Of a stretch of DNA of 54,288 nt, positions 1-6,847 are shown piece after piece. The position numbers and the translations under genes were made by a program. The stretch's first letter is position 1, and every line of letters begins with the position of its first letter. Origin of the DNA: Peptoniphilus sp. (lineage in GTDB: Bacteria; Bacillota; Clostridia; Tissierellales; Peptoniphilaceae); NCBI RefSeq assembly GCF_022767005.1, contig NZ_JALEOV010000045.1, positions 1 through 54,288 of the forward strand, read 5' to 3'. Below the pieces are notes generated by a model that saw only the letters and a list, made by a program, of their open reading frames with translations, searched no databases and was not told the origin of the DNA.

Positions 1-6
1 GTTTTA

Positions 7-672
7 TTAACCTCTATCCTCAAAAAATAAAATTATAAAAGAAATAGTGAGGCATATTGCTGCGACAATTATTGACTTTAATCCAAAATAATCAGATGCA
101 ATATTTCCTAAAGCTGCACCCATGCCAAAGATAAAAATCACAGTGTAATATTTTTTAGAATTTTCTAAATATTTCCTATCCTTTGTTATATGATACTTAG
201 ATAGATTTTCCGTTGCGCTCCTAAGGTTTCCTATGCACATAGTTGTTGCAAAATTAAGCCCATAAATTTTTTTAAAAGCATAAACTTGCATTGCACATGA
301 AAAAGATAGAAGGGCATTTGCAAGATTATTTAAATTTTCAGGAACAATTGAAACGATAATCATAATAATTATTTCAAAAGCAACTATGTATTGACGCCAG
401 TGTAGCCTTCTCTTCTCAATTGCATCTTCAAATCTTACTGCAATATATATTCCAAAGGTAAAGGCAATAATTGGTATTAAATAAGAAATTGATGCTTTAA
501 AATTTAATTCAACAATGTTTTTGAATAAAAGTACAATATTACCCGTTTGTGCATTTGCAAAGACTTTTCCCCTCATTAAATAAGAGTAGGCGTCTTGAAA
601 ACCACCTGCTAGCGTTATAAAAACTAAAACTAAAAAGGTTTCGTGTAAATTTTCATAGGTTTTTATTTTCAA
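7..672 (-). CDS. DUF1275 (YoaK-like) integral membrane protein
   Basis: A 221-residue, strongly hydrophobic protein with about six membrane segments. The N-terminal part carries the family signature GGFQDAYSYL followed by VFANAQTGNIVLL, which is typical of DUF1275/YoaK proteins. Family function is not established; transport is often suggested. I place the start at a TTG (672) because AGAGGTGA lies at a good distance upstream; a GTG at 681 is also in frame but sits inside that ribosome binding site. It lies downstream of purD, separated from it by a terminator, so it is probably transcribed alone. The family call is firm; the role is unknown. Confidence 0.85.
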   Translation of the reverse strand: MKIKTYENLHETFLVLVFITLAGGFQDAYSYLMRGKVFANAQTGNIVLLFKNIVELNFKASISYLIPIIAFTFGIYIAVRFEDAIEKRRLHWRQYIVAFEIIIMIIVSIVPENLNNLANALLSFSCAMQVYAFKKIYGLNFATTMCIGNLRSATENLSKYHITKDRKYLENSKKYYTVIFIFGMGAALGNIASDYFGLKSIIVAAICLTISFIILFFEDRG

Positions 673-716
673 ATTAATCACCTCTTATAGTTTAATACAA
701 AATTAAATTTCTGCAA

Positions 717-750
717 ATAAAAAGAGATGAGAATTTTTACTCACCTCTTC
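717..750 (-). terminator. Rho-independent terminator of the purine operon
   Basis: On the minus strand AGAGGTGAG and CTCATCTCT form a stem (one G-U pair) around an AT-rich loop and are followed by TTTTTATTT. It lies just downstream of the purD stop, so it ends the pur transcript before the DUF1275 gene. Confidence 0.8.
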
Positions 751-783
751 TTAAAATTTAATACTATTTTTAAAGTAGGAAGA

Positions 784-2028
784 TTATTTTATTCCAATAT
801 CTTTTCTAAAATAAACACCATCAAATTTTATTTTATAGACATTTGCATAGGCTTTTTCACAAGCTTCTTTTAAATCTTTTCCAAGAGCTGTAACCGATAA
901 TACCCTTCCTCCATTTGTGTAAAGGGAATCAGTCTTTTTAGTTCCATTGTGGAAAACCATTATATCTTCGTCCACATTATCAAGTCCACAAATTTCTTTG
1001 CCCTTTTCATAAGAACCAGGATAGCCTTTTGAACACAATATAACTGTTAAACAAGTTTCATCTTTCCACTTGATGTCTTCCTTTTTTAATTTTCCATCAA
1101 TTGTCTTATTTAGAATTTCAAATAGATCTGCGTCAAGTCTTGGCATTAAAACTTCTGTTTCAGGATCGCCAAAACGAACATTAAATTCCAATACTTTTGG
1201 CTTATCATTTTCAATCATAAAGCCTATAAATAAAATTCCAGAATAATTTAATTTTTCTGACTCAAGACCATCTTCAATTTGTCTATAAATTTTTTCAAGA
1301 TTTTTTTCTAGTTCAGGGCTTACAGCAACTGGAGAATAAGTCCCAACTCCACCAGTATTTGGACCTTTATTGTCATCGTAAATTTGCTTGTGATCCTTTG
1401 CCCTTTCTAGTGGAAATAATTTATTATTTGAAACTAAACATAGTACAGATGCTTCTTCTCCAGTTAAAAATTCTTCTATTACAACTGTGCTTCCTTCATC
1501 TCCAAAAATTTTATCCTTGAAGATTTTTTCAAGAGCATCTTTTGCTTCAAATTCGTCATGACAAATCATTACACCCTTTCCTAGACAAAGTCCATCGGCT
1601 TTTACAACTAGTGGATAGCTAAATTCTGCAATTCCCTTTATTGCGCCTTCATAATTTTCAAAACTTTTATATTTTGCAGTTGGAATAGAATATTTTTCCA
1701 AAAACTTTTTTGTAAATTCTTTGGATTTTTCAAATCTTGCACATTCTTTATTCGGGCCGAAAATTCTAAGACCCTTTTCATTAAAGGCATCTACAATTCC
1801 CATGCAAAGTGGATCTTCTGGTCCAACTACTGTTAAATCAATCTTTTTATCTTCTGCAAATTTTAAAAGTCCATTAATATCCTTGGGGTCAATGTCGAGA
1901 TTTTTTGCAAAATTTTCTGTGCCTCCATTTCCCCTTGCCATGTAAATTTCATCAACGCTTTTGCTTTTTTTTAATTTCCATGCAAGAGCGTGCTCTCTAC
2001 CGCCATTTCCAATTACAAGTACCTTCAT
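784..2028 (-). CDS. purD: Phosphoribosylamine-glycine ligase (GAR synthetase)
   Basis: Catalyses ATP-dependent ligation of glycine to 5-phosphoribosylamine, the second step of purine synthesis. The 414-residue protein begins MKVLVIGNGGREHALAWKL, the classic PurD N-terminus, and contains the ATP-grasp signatures PLVVKADGLCLGKGV and GFMIENDKPKVLEFNVRFGDPE. Length is normal for the family. The start at 2028 is preceded by AGGAGGAC, which overlaps the purH stop region; an in-frame upstream extension of 16 residues exists but lacks family similarity. It is the last gene of purCEMNHD, 8 nt after purH, so it is translated from the same message. Confidence 0.97.
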   Translation of the reverse strand: MKVLVIGNGGREHALAWKLKKSKSVDEIYMARGNGGTENFAKNLDIDPKDINGLLKFAEDKKIDLTVVGPEDPLCMGIVDAFNEKGLRIFGPNKECARFEKSKEFTKKFLEKYSIPTAKYKSFENYEGAIKGIAEFSYPLVVKADGLCLGKGVMICHDEFEAKDALEKIFKDKIFGDEGSTVVIEEFLTGEEASVLCLVSNNKLFPLERAKDHKQIYDDNKGPNTGGVGTYSPVAVSPELEKNLEKIYRQIEDGLESEKLNYSGILFIGFMIENDKPKVLEFNVRFGDPETEVLMPRLDADLFEILNKTIDGKLKKEDIKWKDETCLTVILCSKGYPGSYEKGKEICGLDNVDEDIMVFHNGTKKTDSLYTNGGRVLSVTALGKDLKEACEKAYANVYKIKFDGVYFRKDIGIK

Positions 2029-2036
2029 TAGTCCTC

Positions 2037-3548
2037 CTAGTGTCTGAAATGTCTTATATTTGTAAAGACAAGACAAATACCATTTTCATTTGCATAATCA
2101 ATTACTTCTTGATCCTTTACAGATCCACCTGGCTGTACTATTACATTAATGCCAGCCTTGTCCAAAAGTTCAATTGTATCTCTAAAGAAAAATCCGTCAG
2201 ATGCAAGAACAGATCCCTTTGCTTTTTCTCCTGCTCTGTCAATTGCCTCTTCAACTGCCCAAGATCTCTTTGTTTCACCTTGACCTAGTGCAAGAGTACC
2301 GCCGTTCTTTGCAATTACAACTGAATTTGAGAAAGTCGTCTTGCAACAAGTAAAGGCAAATTTCAACTCTTCTAATTCTTTTTCATTTGGCTTCCTATCT
2401 GATACAAAGGAAAGTTTTTCTTCATCCCAAACTATATCGTCAGAATCCTGAATTATAATGCCATTTAAAACTTGTTTAAATCTTTTTCCACCTTCATAAA
2501 GTCTTTCAAACTCTGGTATTTCAATAAGTCTAATATTTTTCTTTTTTGTTAAAATTTCAAAAGCTTCTTTAGAAAAACTTGGTGCAACAACAATTTCAAG
2601 GAATATTTTTGATAAATGCTCAGCTGTTTTTTCGTCTACCTCTCTATTAAGTGCAATTATTCCTCCAAAAATTGATTCATCGTCGCATTCATAAGCTTTT
2701 ACAAAAGCTTCTTCAAGAGTTTCACCAGTACCAATTCCACATGGATCAGTGTGTTTAATGGCAACAGCTGCTGGTTTTTCAAAATTTATAACTGCATTAA
2801 TTGCAGAATACATATCATTTAAGTTATTGTAGGAAATTTGTTTTCCATGAAGAACATTATAAGAAATTCTATCTGGAGTATAACTATCCTCATAGAAAGC
2901 AGCCTTTTGATGAGGATTTTCACCATATCTTAACTCTTCAGAAAGTTCATAACTCTTATTTAAGTATTTTGGAAATTCTTCAGGCAATCTCTTCAAAAAA
3001 TAATTAGAAATAACAGTATCATAATGTGCAGTGTAGCTAAAGGCCTTTTTGGCAAGATACTCTTTAAATTCTAAATTATCTCCATCTAAATTATTAAGTA
3101 CTTTTTCATAATCACTTGGATCAGTTACAATAAAAACATCTCTATAATTTTTTGCCGCAGCTCTAATCATAGATGGACCGCCAATATCAATATTTTCAAT
3201 CATAGTATCATGATCAGCTTTTTCAAGTAACTTTTCTTCAAAGGGATATAAATTATTTACAACCATGTCGATTGTTTCAATTCCTTCATCTTTTAAAGTT
3301 TCCATGTGTTCATTTATGTCACGTCTAGCTAAAATGCCACCGTGTATTTTTGGATTTAAAGTTTTTACTCTGCCGTCTAAAATTTCTGGAAAACCTGTTA
3401 CGCTATCCACAGATATTACATCAATTCCTGAATCCTTTAATTTTTTAAAAGTTCCACCTGTAGAAATGATTTCCCAATTTCTATCTGCAAGCTCTCTTGC
3501 AAATTCAACAATTCCATCTTTGTTAAAAACTGAAATAAGCGCCCTCAT
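2037..3548 (-). CDS. purH: Bifunctional AICAR transformylase / IMP cyclohydrolase
   Basis: Performs the last two steps to IMP: formylation of AICAR with 10-formyl-THF and ring closure of FAICAR. The 503-residue protein has the N-terminal MGS-like cyclohydrolase domain (MRALISVFNKDGIVEFA, STGGTFKKL, GRVKTLNPKIHGG) and the C-terminal transformylase domain with the catalytic Lys-His in AIKHTDPCGIGTG and the end motif VFTNIRHFRH. Length matches the family. The start has a clear GGAGG site. It sits 1 nt after purN and 8 nt before purD, so it is part of one polycistronic unit. Confidence 0.97.
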   Translation of the reverse strand: MRALISVFNKDGIVEFARELADRNWEIISTGGTFKKLKDSGIDVISVDSVTGFPEILDGRVKTLNPKIHGGILARRDINEHMETLKDEGIETIDMVVNNLYPFEEKLLEKADHDTMIENIDIGGPSMIRAAAKNYRDVFIVTDPSDYEKVLNNLDGDNLEFKEYLAKKAFSYTAHYDTVISNYFLKRLPEEFPKYLNKSYELSEELRYGENPHQKAAFYEDSYTPDRISYNVLHGKQISYNNLNDMYSAINAVINFEKPAAVAIKHTDPCGIGTGETLEEAFVKAYECDDESIFGGIIALNREVDEKTAEHLSKIFLEIVVAPSFSKEAFEILTKKKNIRLIEIPEFERLYEGGKRFKQVLNGIIIQDSDDIVWDEEKLSFVSDRKPNEKELEELKFAFTCCKTTFSNSVVIAKNGGTLALGQGETKRSWAVEEAIDRAGEKAKGSVLASDGFFFRDTIELLDKAGINVIVQPGGSVKDQEVIDYANENGICLVFTNIRHFRH

Positions 3549-3549
3549 A

Positions 3550-4152
3550 CTAACCTCCGATTACAACTTTTCCATTAACAACTTTTAATTTATCTTCACA
3601 AAAATACTTTACTGACTTTGGCAAAATTTCATGTTCAATCTTTAAAACTTTTGCTTGAAGTTCTTCTGGTGTTTCATCTCCAACTTCAGTAATTTTTTGC
3701 ATAATAATAGGACCATCATCTGCACATTCATTTACAAAATGAGTAGTTGCACCAGTGTATTTAACACCTTTTTTTATGACGGCCTCATGAACTTTTAATC
3801 CATAATAACCCCTACCACAAAAGGCAGGGATTAATGATGGATGAATATTTATTATTTTATTATCATAAATTTTTGTGATTTTTTCTGGCAAGATTTTTAA
3901 ATATCCCGCAAGAACAATTAAATCTATTTTATTTTCAGATAAAGTGCTTATAAGTTTTTCGTCGTCTTTAATGACAACACCCTTAATACCAGCATTTTTT
4001 GCCCTAATAAGACCATAAGCATCTTCTTTATTAGAAATGACAATTTTAACATTTCCGTTGATATAATTATTTTTCGTATTGTCAATAATGGCTTGAAGAT
4101 TTGTGCCACCACCTGAAATTAAAACTGCAATATTTTTAGAAACTAAGTTCAA
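3550..4152 (-). CDS. purN: Phosphoribosylglycinamide formyltransferase (GART)
   Basis: Transfers formyl from 10-formyl-THF to GAR, step three of purine synthesis. The 200-residue protein has the N-terminal IAVLISGGGTNLQAI and the catalytic block IINIHPSLIPAF with KYTGATTHFVNECADDGPII; His and Asp of the active site are visible. There is no ATG at the correct N-terminus. The best start is TTG at 4152, with GGAGAAG 6 nt upstream, giving the normal family length. This puts the start 17 nt inside the 3' end of purM, so translation is probably coupled to purM. Confidence 0.95.
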   Translation of the reverse strand: MNLVSKNIAVLISGGGTNLQAIIDNTKNNYINGNVKIVISNKEDAYGLIRAKNAGIKGVVIKDDEKLISTLSENKIDLIVLAGYLKILPEKITKIYDNKIINIHPSLIPAFCGRGYYGLKVHEAVIKKGVKYTGATTHFVNECADDGPIIMQKITEVGDETPEELQAKVLKIEHEILPKSVKYFCEDKLKVVNGKVVIGG

Positions 4153-5167
4153 TTTTATCTTCTCCAGAAATAATTTTTCCAAGTTCATAAAGTTTTAAGT
4201 CGCTGTTTTTAAAGAAATCAACAACTTTTTCTCTATCATCTTCTGAAACAACAAGAGTAAGTCCAACTCCCATATTAAAAGTAGAGTACATATCTTTATC
4301 CTTAATATCTGCCCACTTTTTTAGGAGCTTAAAAATTTGTGGAGTTTCAATAACAGATGCATCCACTTTAGCACAAAGTCCGTCTGGTATCATTCTTGGA
4401 ATATTTTCATAAAAACCACCGCCAGTAATATGGCTCATACCCTTAATATTAACAACCTTTAACAATTCAAGAATTTCTTTTACATAAATTCTCGTTGGTT
4501 TTAAAAGTTCCTCTCCAAGAGTACATCCAAGTTCATCAATTTTTTCATTCAAATCAAAATTGCAGTGGTCAAAAATAATTTTTCTCACTAAAGAATATCC
4601 ATTTGAGTGAACTCCATTAGATGAAAGTCCAAATAAAATGTCTCCCTCTTTAATGCTAGAGCCGTCAATAATTTTATCTCTATCAACAACTCCTACACAA
4701 AAACCAGCAAGGTCATATTGATCTTCTTGATAAACCCCTGGCATTTCTGCAGTTTCTCCACCAATAAGAGATGCTTGAGCTTTTATACAACCCTCAGCAA
4801 CTCCCTTTACAATTTCCTCCATTTTTTCAGGTATTAATTTTCCCGTAGCAATGTAATCCAAGAAGAAAAGAGGCTTTGCACCTTGACACAAGATGTCATT
4901 TACACACATGGCAACACAGTCGATGCCAATAGTATCGTGTTTATTTAGCATATGTGCCAAAATTACCTTTGTACCAACTCCATCAGTTCCACTTACTAAC
5001 ACAGGATGTTTAATTTCACTTAAATCTAAATTAAAAAGACCTGAAAAACCGCCAATGGATGATAAAACATCCTTAGATTGAGTTTTTGCAACAATACTTT
5101 TAATTAATTCAACTTCTCTTTGACCGGCATCAACATCTACGCCTGCGTCCTTGTAATTAATTGCCAT
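4136..5167 (-). CDS. purM: Phosphoribosylformylglycinamidine cyclo-ligase (AIR synthetase)
   Basis: Closes the imidazole ring of FGAM to AIR using ATP. The 343-residue protein starts MAINYKDAGVDVDAGQ and contains KHPVLVSGTDGVGTKV, DCVAMCVNDILCQGA and LIGGETAEMPGVY, all hallmarks of PurM; length is typical. AAAGGAG stands upstream of the ATG. It follows purE by 11 nt and its 3' end overlaps purN by 17 nt. The substrate FGAM requires PurL, which is not in this window. Confidence 0.97.
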   Translation of the reverse strand: MAINYKDAGVDVDAGQREVELIKSIVAKTQSKDVLSSIGGFSGLFNLDLSEIKHPVLVSGTDGVGTKVILAHMLNKHDTIGIDCVAMCVNDILCQGAKPLFFLDYIATGKLIPEKMEEIVKGVAEGCIKAQASLIGGETAEMPGVYQEDQYDLAGFCVGVVDRDKIIDGSSIKEGDILFGLSSNGVHSNGYSLVRKIIFDHCNFDLNEKIDELGCTLGEELLKPTRIYVKEILELLKVVNIKGMSHITGGGFYENIPRMIPDGLCAKVDASVIETPQIFKLLKKWADIKDKDMYSTFNMGVGLTLVVSEDDREKVVDFFKNSDLKLYELGKIISGEDKIELSF

Positions 5168-5178
5168 CTCCGCTCCTT

Positions 5179-5655
5179 TTATCCTTCGTAAACATAATCG
5201 GTGTTTGCAATTTTTCTTGACATATCTGCTCTAAATTTTTTTAACTTTTCCTTTAAATTATCATCAGAAATAGCTAAAATTTCTGCTGCTAAAATTGCAG
5301 CATTTTCTCCGCCATTTATTGCAACAGTTGCAACAGGCACGCCACTTGGCATTTGGACAGTGGAAAGAAGTGCGTCAAGTCCATCAAGAGTTGAACTCTT
5401 TACTGGAACTCCAATAACAGGTCTTGTAGTAAGAGCTGCGATAACACCGCCAAGGTGAGCAGCCTTTCCTGCAATTGAGATGAAAACTTGACTTTCATCT
5501 TCAGCATTTTTTACATAATCTTGTAATTGATTCAAGGCTCTGTGAGCAGAAATTACTTTGGCGTCATACTCAATTCCAAACTCTATTAACTTTGCAACTA
5601 TTTTATCTGCAATTTCTCTGTCGGAAATTGAACCCATTATAATTGATACTCTCAT
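5179..5655 (-). CDS. purE: PurE, 5-(carboxyamino)imidazole ribonucleotide mutase (class I-like)
   Basis: Converts N5-CAIR (class I) or AIR plus CO2 (class II) to CAIR. The 158-residue protein has MGSISDREIADK at the N-terminus, the catalytic SAHR at residues 36-39, a GKAAHLGG block at 63-70, and STLDGLDALLSTVQMPSGVP. SAHR and AAHL place it nearer class I, but the usual GGAAHLPG reads GKAAHLGG here. No purK lies in the operon, so the biochemical class is uncertain. It lies between purC (8 nt) and purM (11 nt) in the purine operon. Confidence 0.94.
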   Translation of the reverse strand: MRVSIIMGSISDREIADKIVAKLIEFGIEYDAKVISAHRALNQLQDYVKNAEDESQVFISIAGKAAHLGGVIAALTTRPVIGVPVKSSTLDGLDALLSTVQMPSGVPVATVAINGGENAAILAAEILAISDDNLKEKLKKFRADMSRKIANTDYVYEG

Positions 5656-5663
5656 TTTATCCC

Positions 5664-6344
5664 TTAAATATTTAAATATTTTGAAACATCAAGTGGTTTT
5701 ACATATTCGCCGTCTTTATAAGCTCTCATGTTTCCACCACTAACTTCGTCTATTAATACAATTTCATTTGAACCTTCAAGTTTACCATATTCAAATTTAA
5801 TATCGTAAAGGTCAAGTCCACATTCAGCTAAAATATCTTTAACAACATTAGCAATTTTTTTATTCATTTCTACGATTTTATCATATTCTTCAGCTGTTAA
5901 AATACCTAGAATAGCAAGCCCATCTTTTGTAATTAGAGGATCGTCTCTTCCATCATCTTTTAAAGTAAACTCAGTATATTCAGGAAGGTCAGCCCCTTCT
6001 TCAATATAAAGACCATATCTTTTGTAGAAAGAACCTACAGCTTTGAATCTTGTAATAACTTCAAGACCTTTGCCAAAAACCTTTGCTCTTTTTACTTCCA
6101 TTAAATTATTGTCAACATCTGCAGAAATATAGTGAGTGTCAATTCCAGCTTCGTTGATTTTTTCAAAGAAGTATTTTGTAACTTTTAAACACTCTTTACC
6201 TGCACCTTCAATACTACCAGCTACTTGGTTTCCACCAGTATCAAAAACTCCGTCAGTTCCTGTCATATCATCCTTAAATTGTAGATAACATCTTCCATTT
6301 TCTTCTAAAACATTCTTAGTTTTTCCTTGGTAAATAGTCTTCAT
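5664..6344 (-). CDS. purC: SAICAR synthase
   Basis: Joins CAIR and aspartate with ATP to form SAICAR. The 226-residue protein begins MKTIYQGKTKNVLE and contains CLKVTKYFFEKINEAGIDTHYI, GSFYKRYGLYIEEGADL and DIKFEYGKLEGSNEIVLIDEVSGGNMRAY; these are the standard PurC blocks and the length is normal. It is the first gene of the pur operon, about 20 nt after the riboswitch terminator, with a GGAGG site before the ATG. Its expression should depend directly on read-through of that terminator. Confidence 0.97.
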   Translation of the reverse strand: MKTIYQGKTKNVLEENGRCYLQFKDDMTGTDGVFDTGGNQVAGSIEGAGKECLKVTKYFFEKINEAGIDTHYISADVDNNLMEVKRAKVFGKGLEVITRFKAVGSFYKRYGLYIEEGADLPEYTEFTLKDDGRDDPLITKDGLAILGILTAEEYDKIVEMNKKIANVVKDILAECGLDLYDIKFEYGKLEGSNEIVLIDEVSGGNMRAYKDGEYVKPLDVSKYLNI

Positions 6345-6366
6345 AATTCCTCCAGTAAAATAAAAT

Positions 6367-6413
6367 AAAGCCCAAAGAGGCAGATTTCGTAAAACCTACC
6401 CCTCTGGGCTTTT
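6367..6413 (-). terminator. Riboswitch-controlled intrinsic terminator upstream of purC
   Basis: On the minus strand AAAGCCCAGAGGGGTAGGTTT pairs with a downstream arm (rc of 6367-6387) over about 20 bp with only G-U wobbles and a 3-4 nt loop, followed by TTATTTTA. The 5' arm is shared with the conserved 3' end of the aptamer, so aptamer and terminator are mutually exclusive. Confidence 0.85.
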
Positions 6414-6492
6414 TTCCCTAAGGTGTGATACTTTAAAAAAGTATCCGTACCGCTTGGTCCTTGGCAAAGCCCGGATCCCTAGGTACACTTTC
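6391..6492 (-). promoter_or_regulatory. ykkC subtype-2b (PRPP) riboswitch aptamer controlling the pur operon
   Basis: Read on the minus strand, the leader shows the ykkC core in order: GAAAGTGTACCTAGGG, a GATCCGG..GGACC stem region, CCAAGCGG, ACGGATAC/GTAT hairpin, ACACC, AGGGAAAAAAGCCC, then AGAGGGGTAGGTTTT. CTAGGG and GGG(A)nGCCC are shared by all ykkC RNAs; the GCCCAG..GGGTAGGTTT ending, as I recall it, is characteristic of PRPP (2b) members rather than guanidine-I, whose GUCCGAGAG is absent. Purine genes downstream fit PRPP. Because the 3' segment is also the terminator's 5' arm, ligand binding should prevent termination (an ON switch). No guanine aptamer is seen in tandem. Confidence 0.88.
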
Positions 6493-6521
6493 ACTCAAAA
6501 TATGAGCTCTCATACAACTAG

Positions 6522-6550
6522 ATTTTAACAATTTAAAATTTAATTGTCAA
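6522..6550 (-). promoter_or_regulatory. Promoter of the purine operon
   Basis: On the minus strand there is a perfect -35 TTGACA (6545-6550), 17 bp, and a -10 TAAAAT (6522-6527). Predicted transcription start is near 6515, just upstream of the riboswitch aptamer, giving a leader of about 170 nt. Confidence 0.85.
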
Positions 6551-6799
6551 TAGTTTTTCTAAACTTGTTTGAGGTATCATACCCCTTGATATAACAAATA
6601 GGATTGTCTTAATTGTAATGAAAAACTGTATATTAGATAAAAATTTTTTGTAAATATAAAGTAAAAATATTTAATAAACTGTAATAAATGTGAGAATAAT
6701 TTAATTTTACTAAACAATCCCTTCCAAAAAATTTATTCAATTACTTTAATTAAAATCTCTTCTTTCCTATTATAATGCCCTATCAATTTTTGCATTTTA
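6551..6799. other. AT-rich intergenic stretch without a recognised gene
   Basis: About 250 bases between the pur promoter and the terminator behind ppk. It holds a small perfect inverted repeat (GGTATCATACC near 6572) but no convincing open reading frame, RNA gene or repeat that I can identify. Confidence 0.6.
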
Positions 6800-6805
6800 T
6801 GTAAA

Positions 6806-6834
6806 TAATACTCCTAGAAAATCTAGGAGCATTA
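6806..6834. terminator. Hairpin terminator downstream of ppk
   Basis: CTCCTAG and CTAGGAG form a 7-bp perfect stem with a 5-nt loop, extended by A-T pairs. It starts about 14 nt after the ppk stop. The downstream T tract is weak, so termination strength is uncertain. Confidence 0.6.
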
Positions 6835-6847
6835 TAAATTAAATTTC

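Noticed and set aside
1905..2288. Plus-strand open frame over the purD/purH junction
   Set aside because: It is antisense to two firmly identified genes, lacks a ribosome site, and shows no domain.
6391..6492. Guanidine-I or ppGpp riboswitch instead of PRPP at the pur leader
   Set aside because: The guanidine-I hallmark GUCCGAGAG is absent, and the downstream genes are purine synthesis, not guanidine export or amino-acid synthesis. The 3' ending fits 2b. A model search could still correct this.
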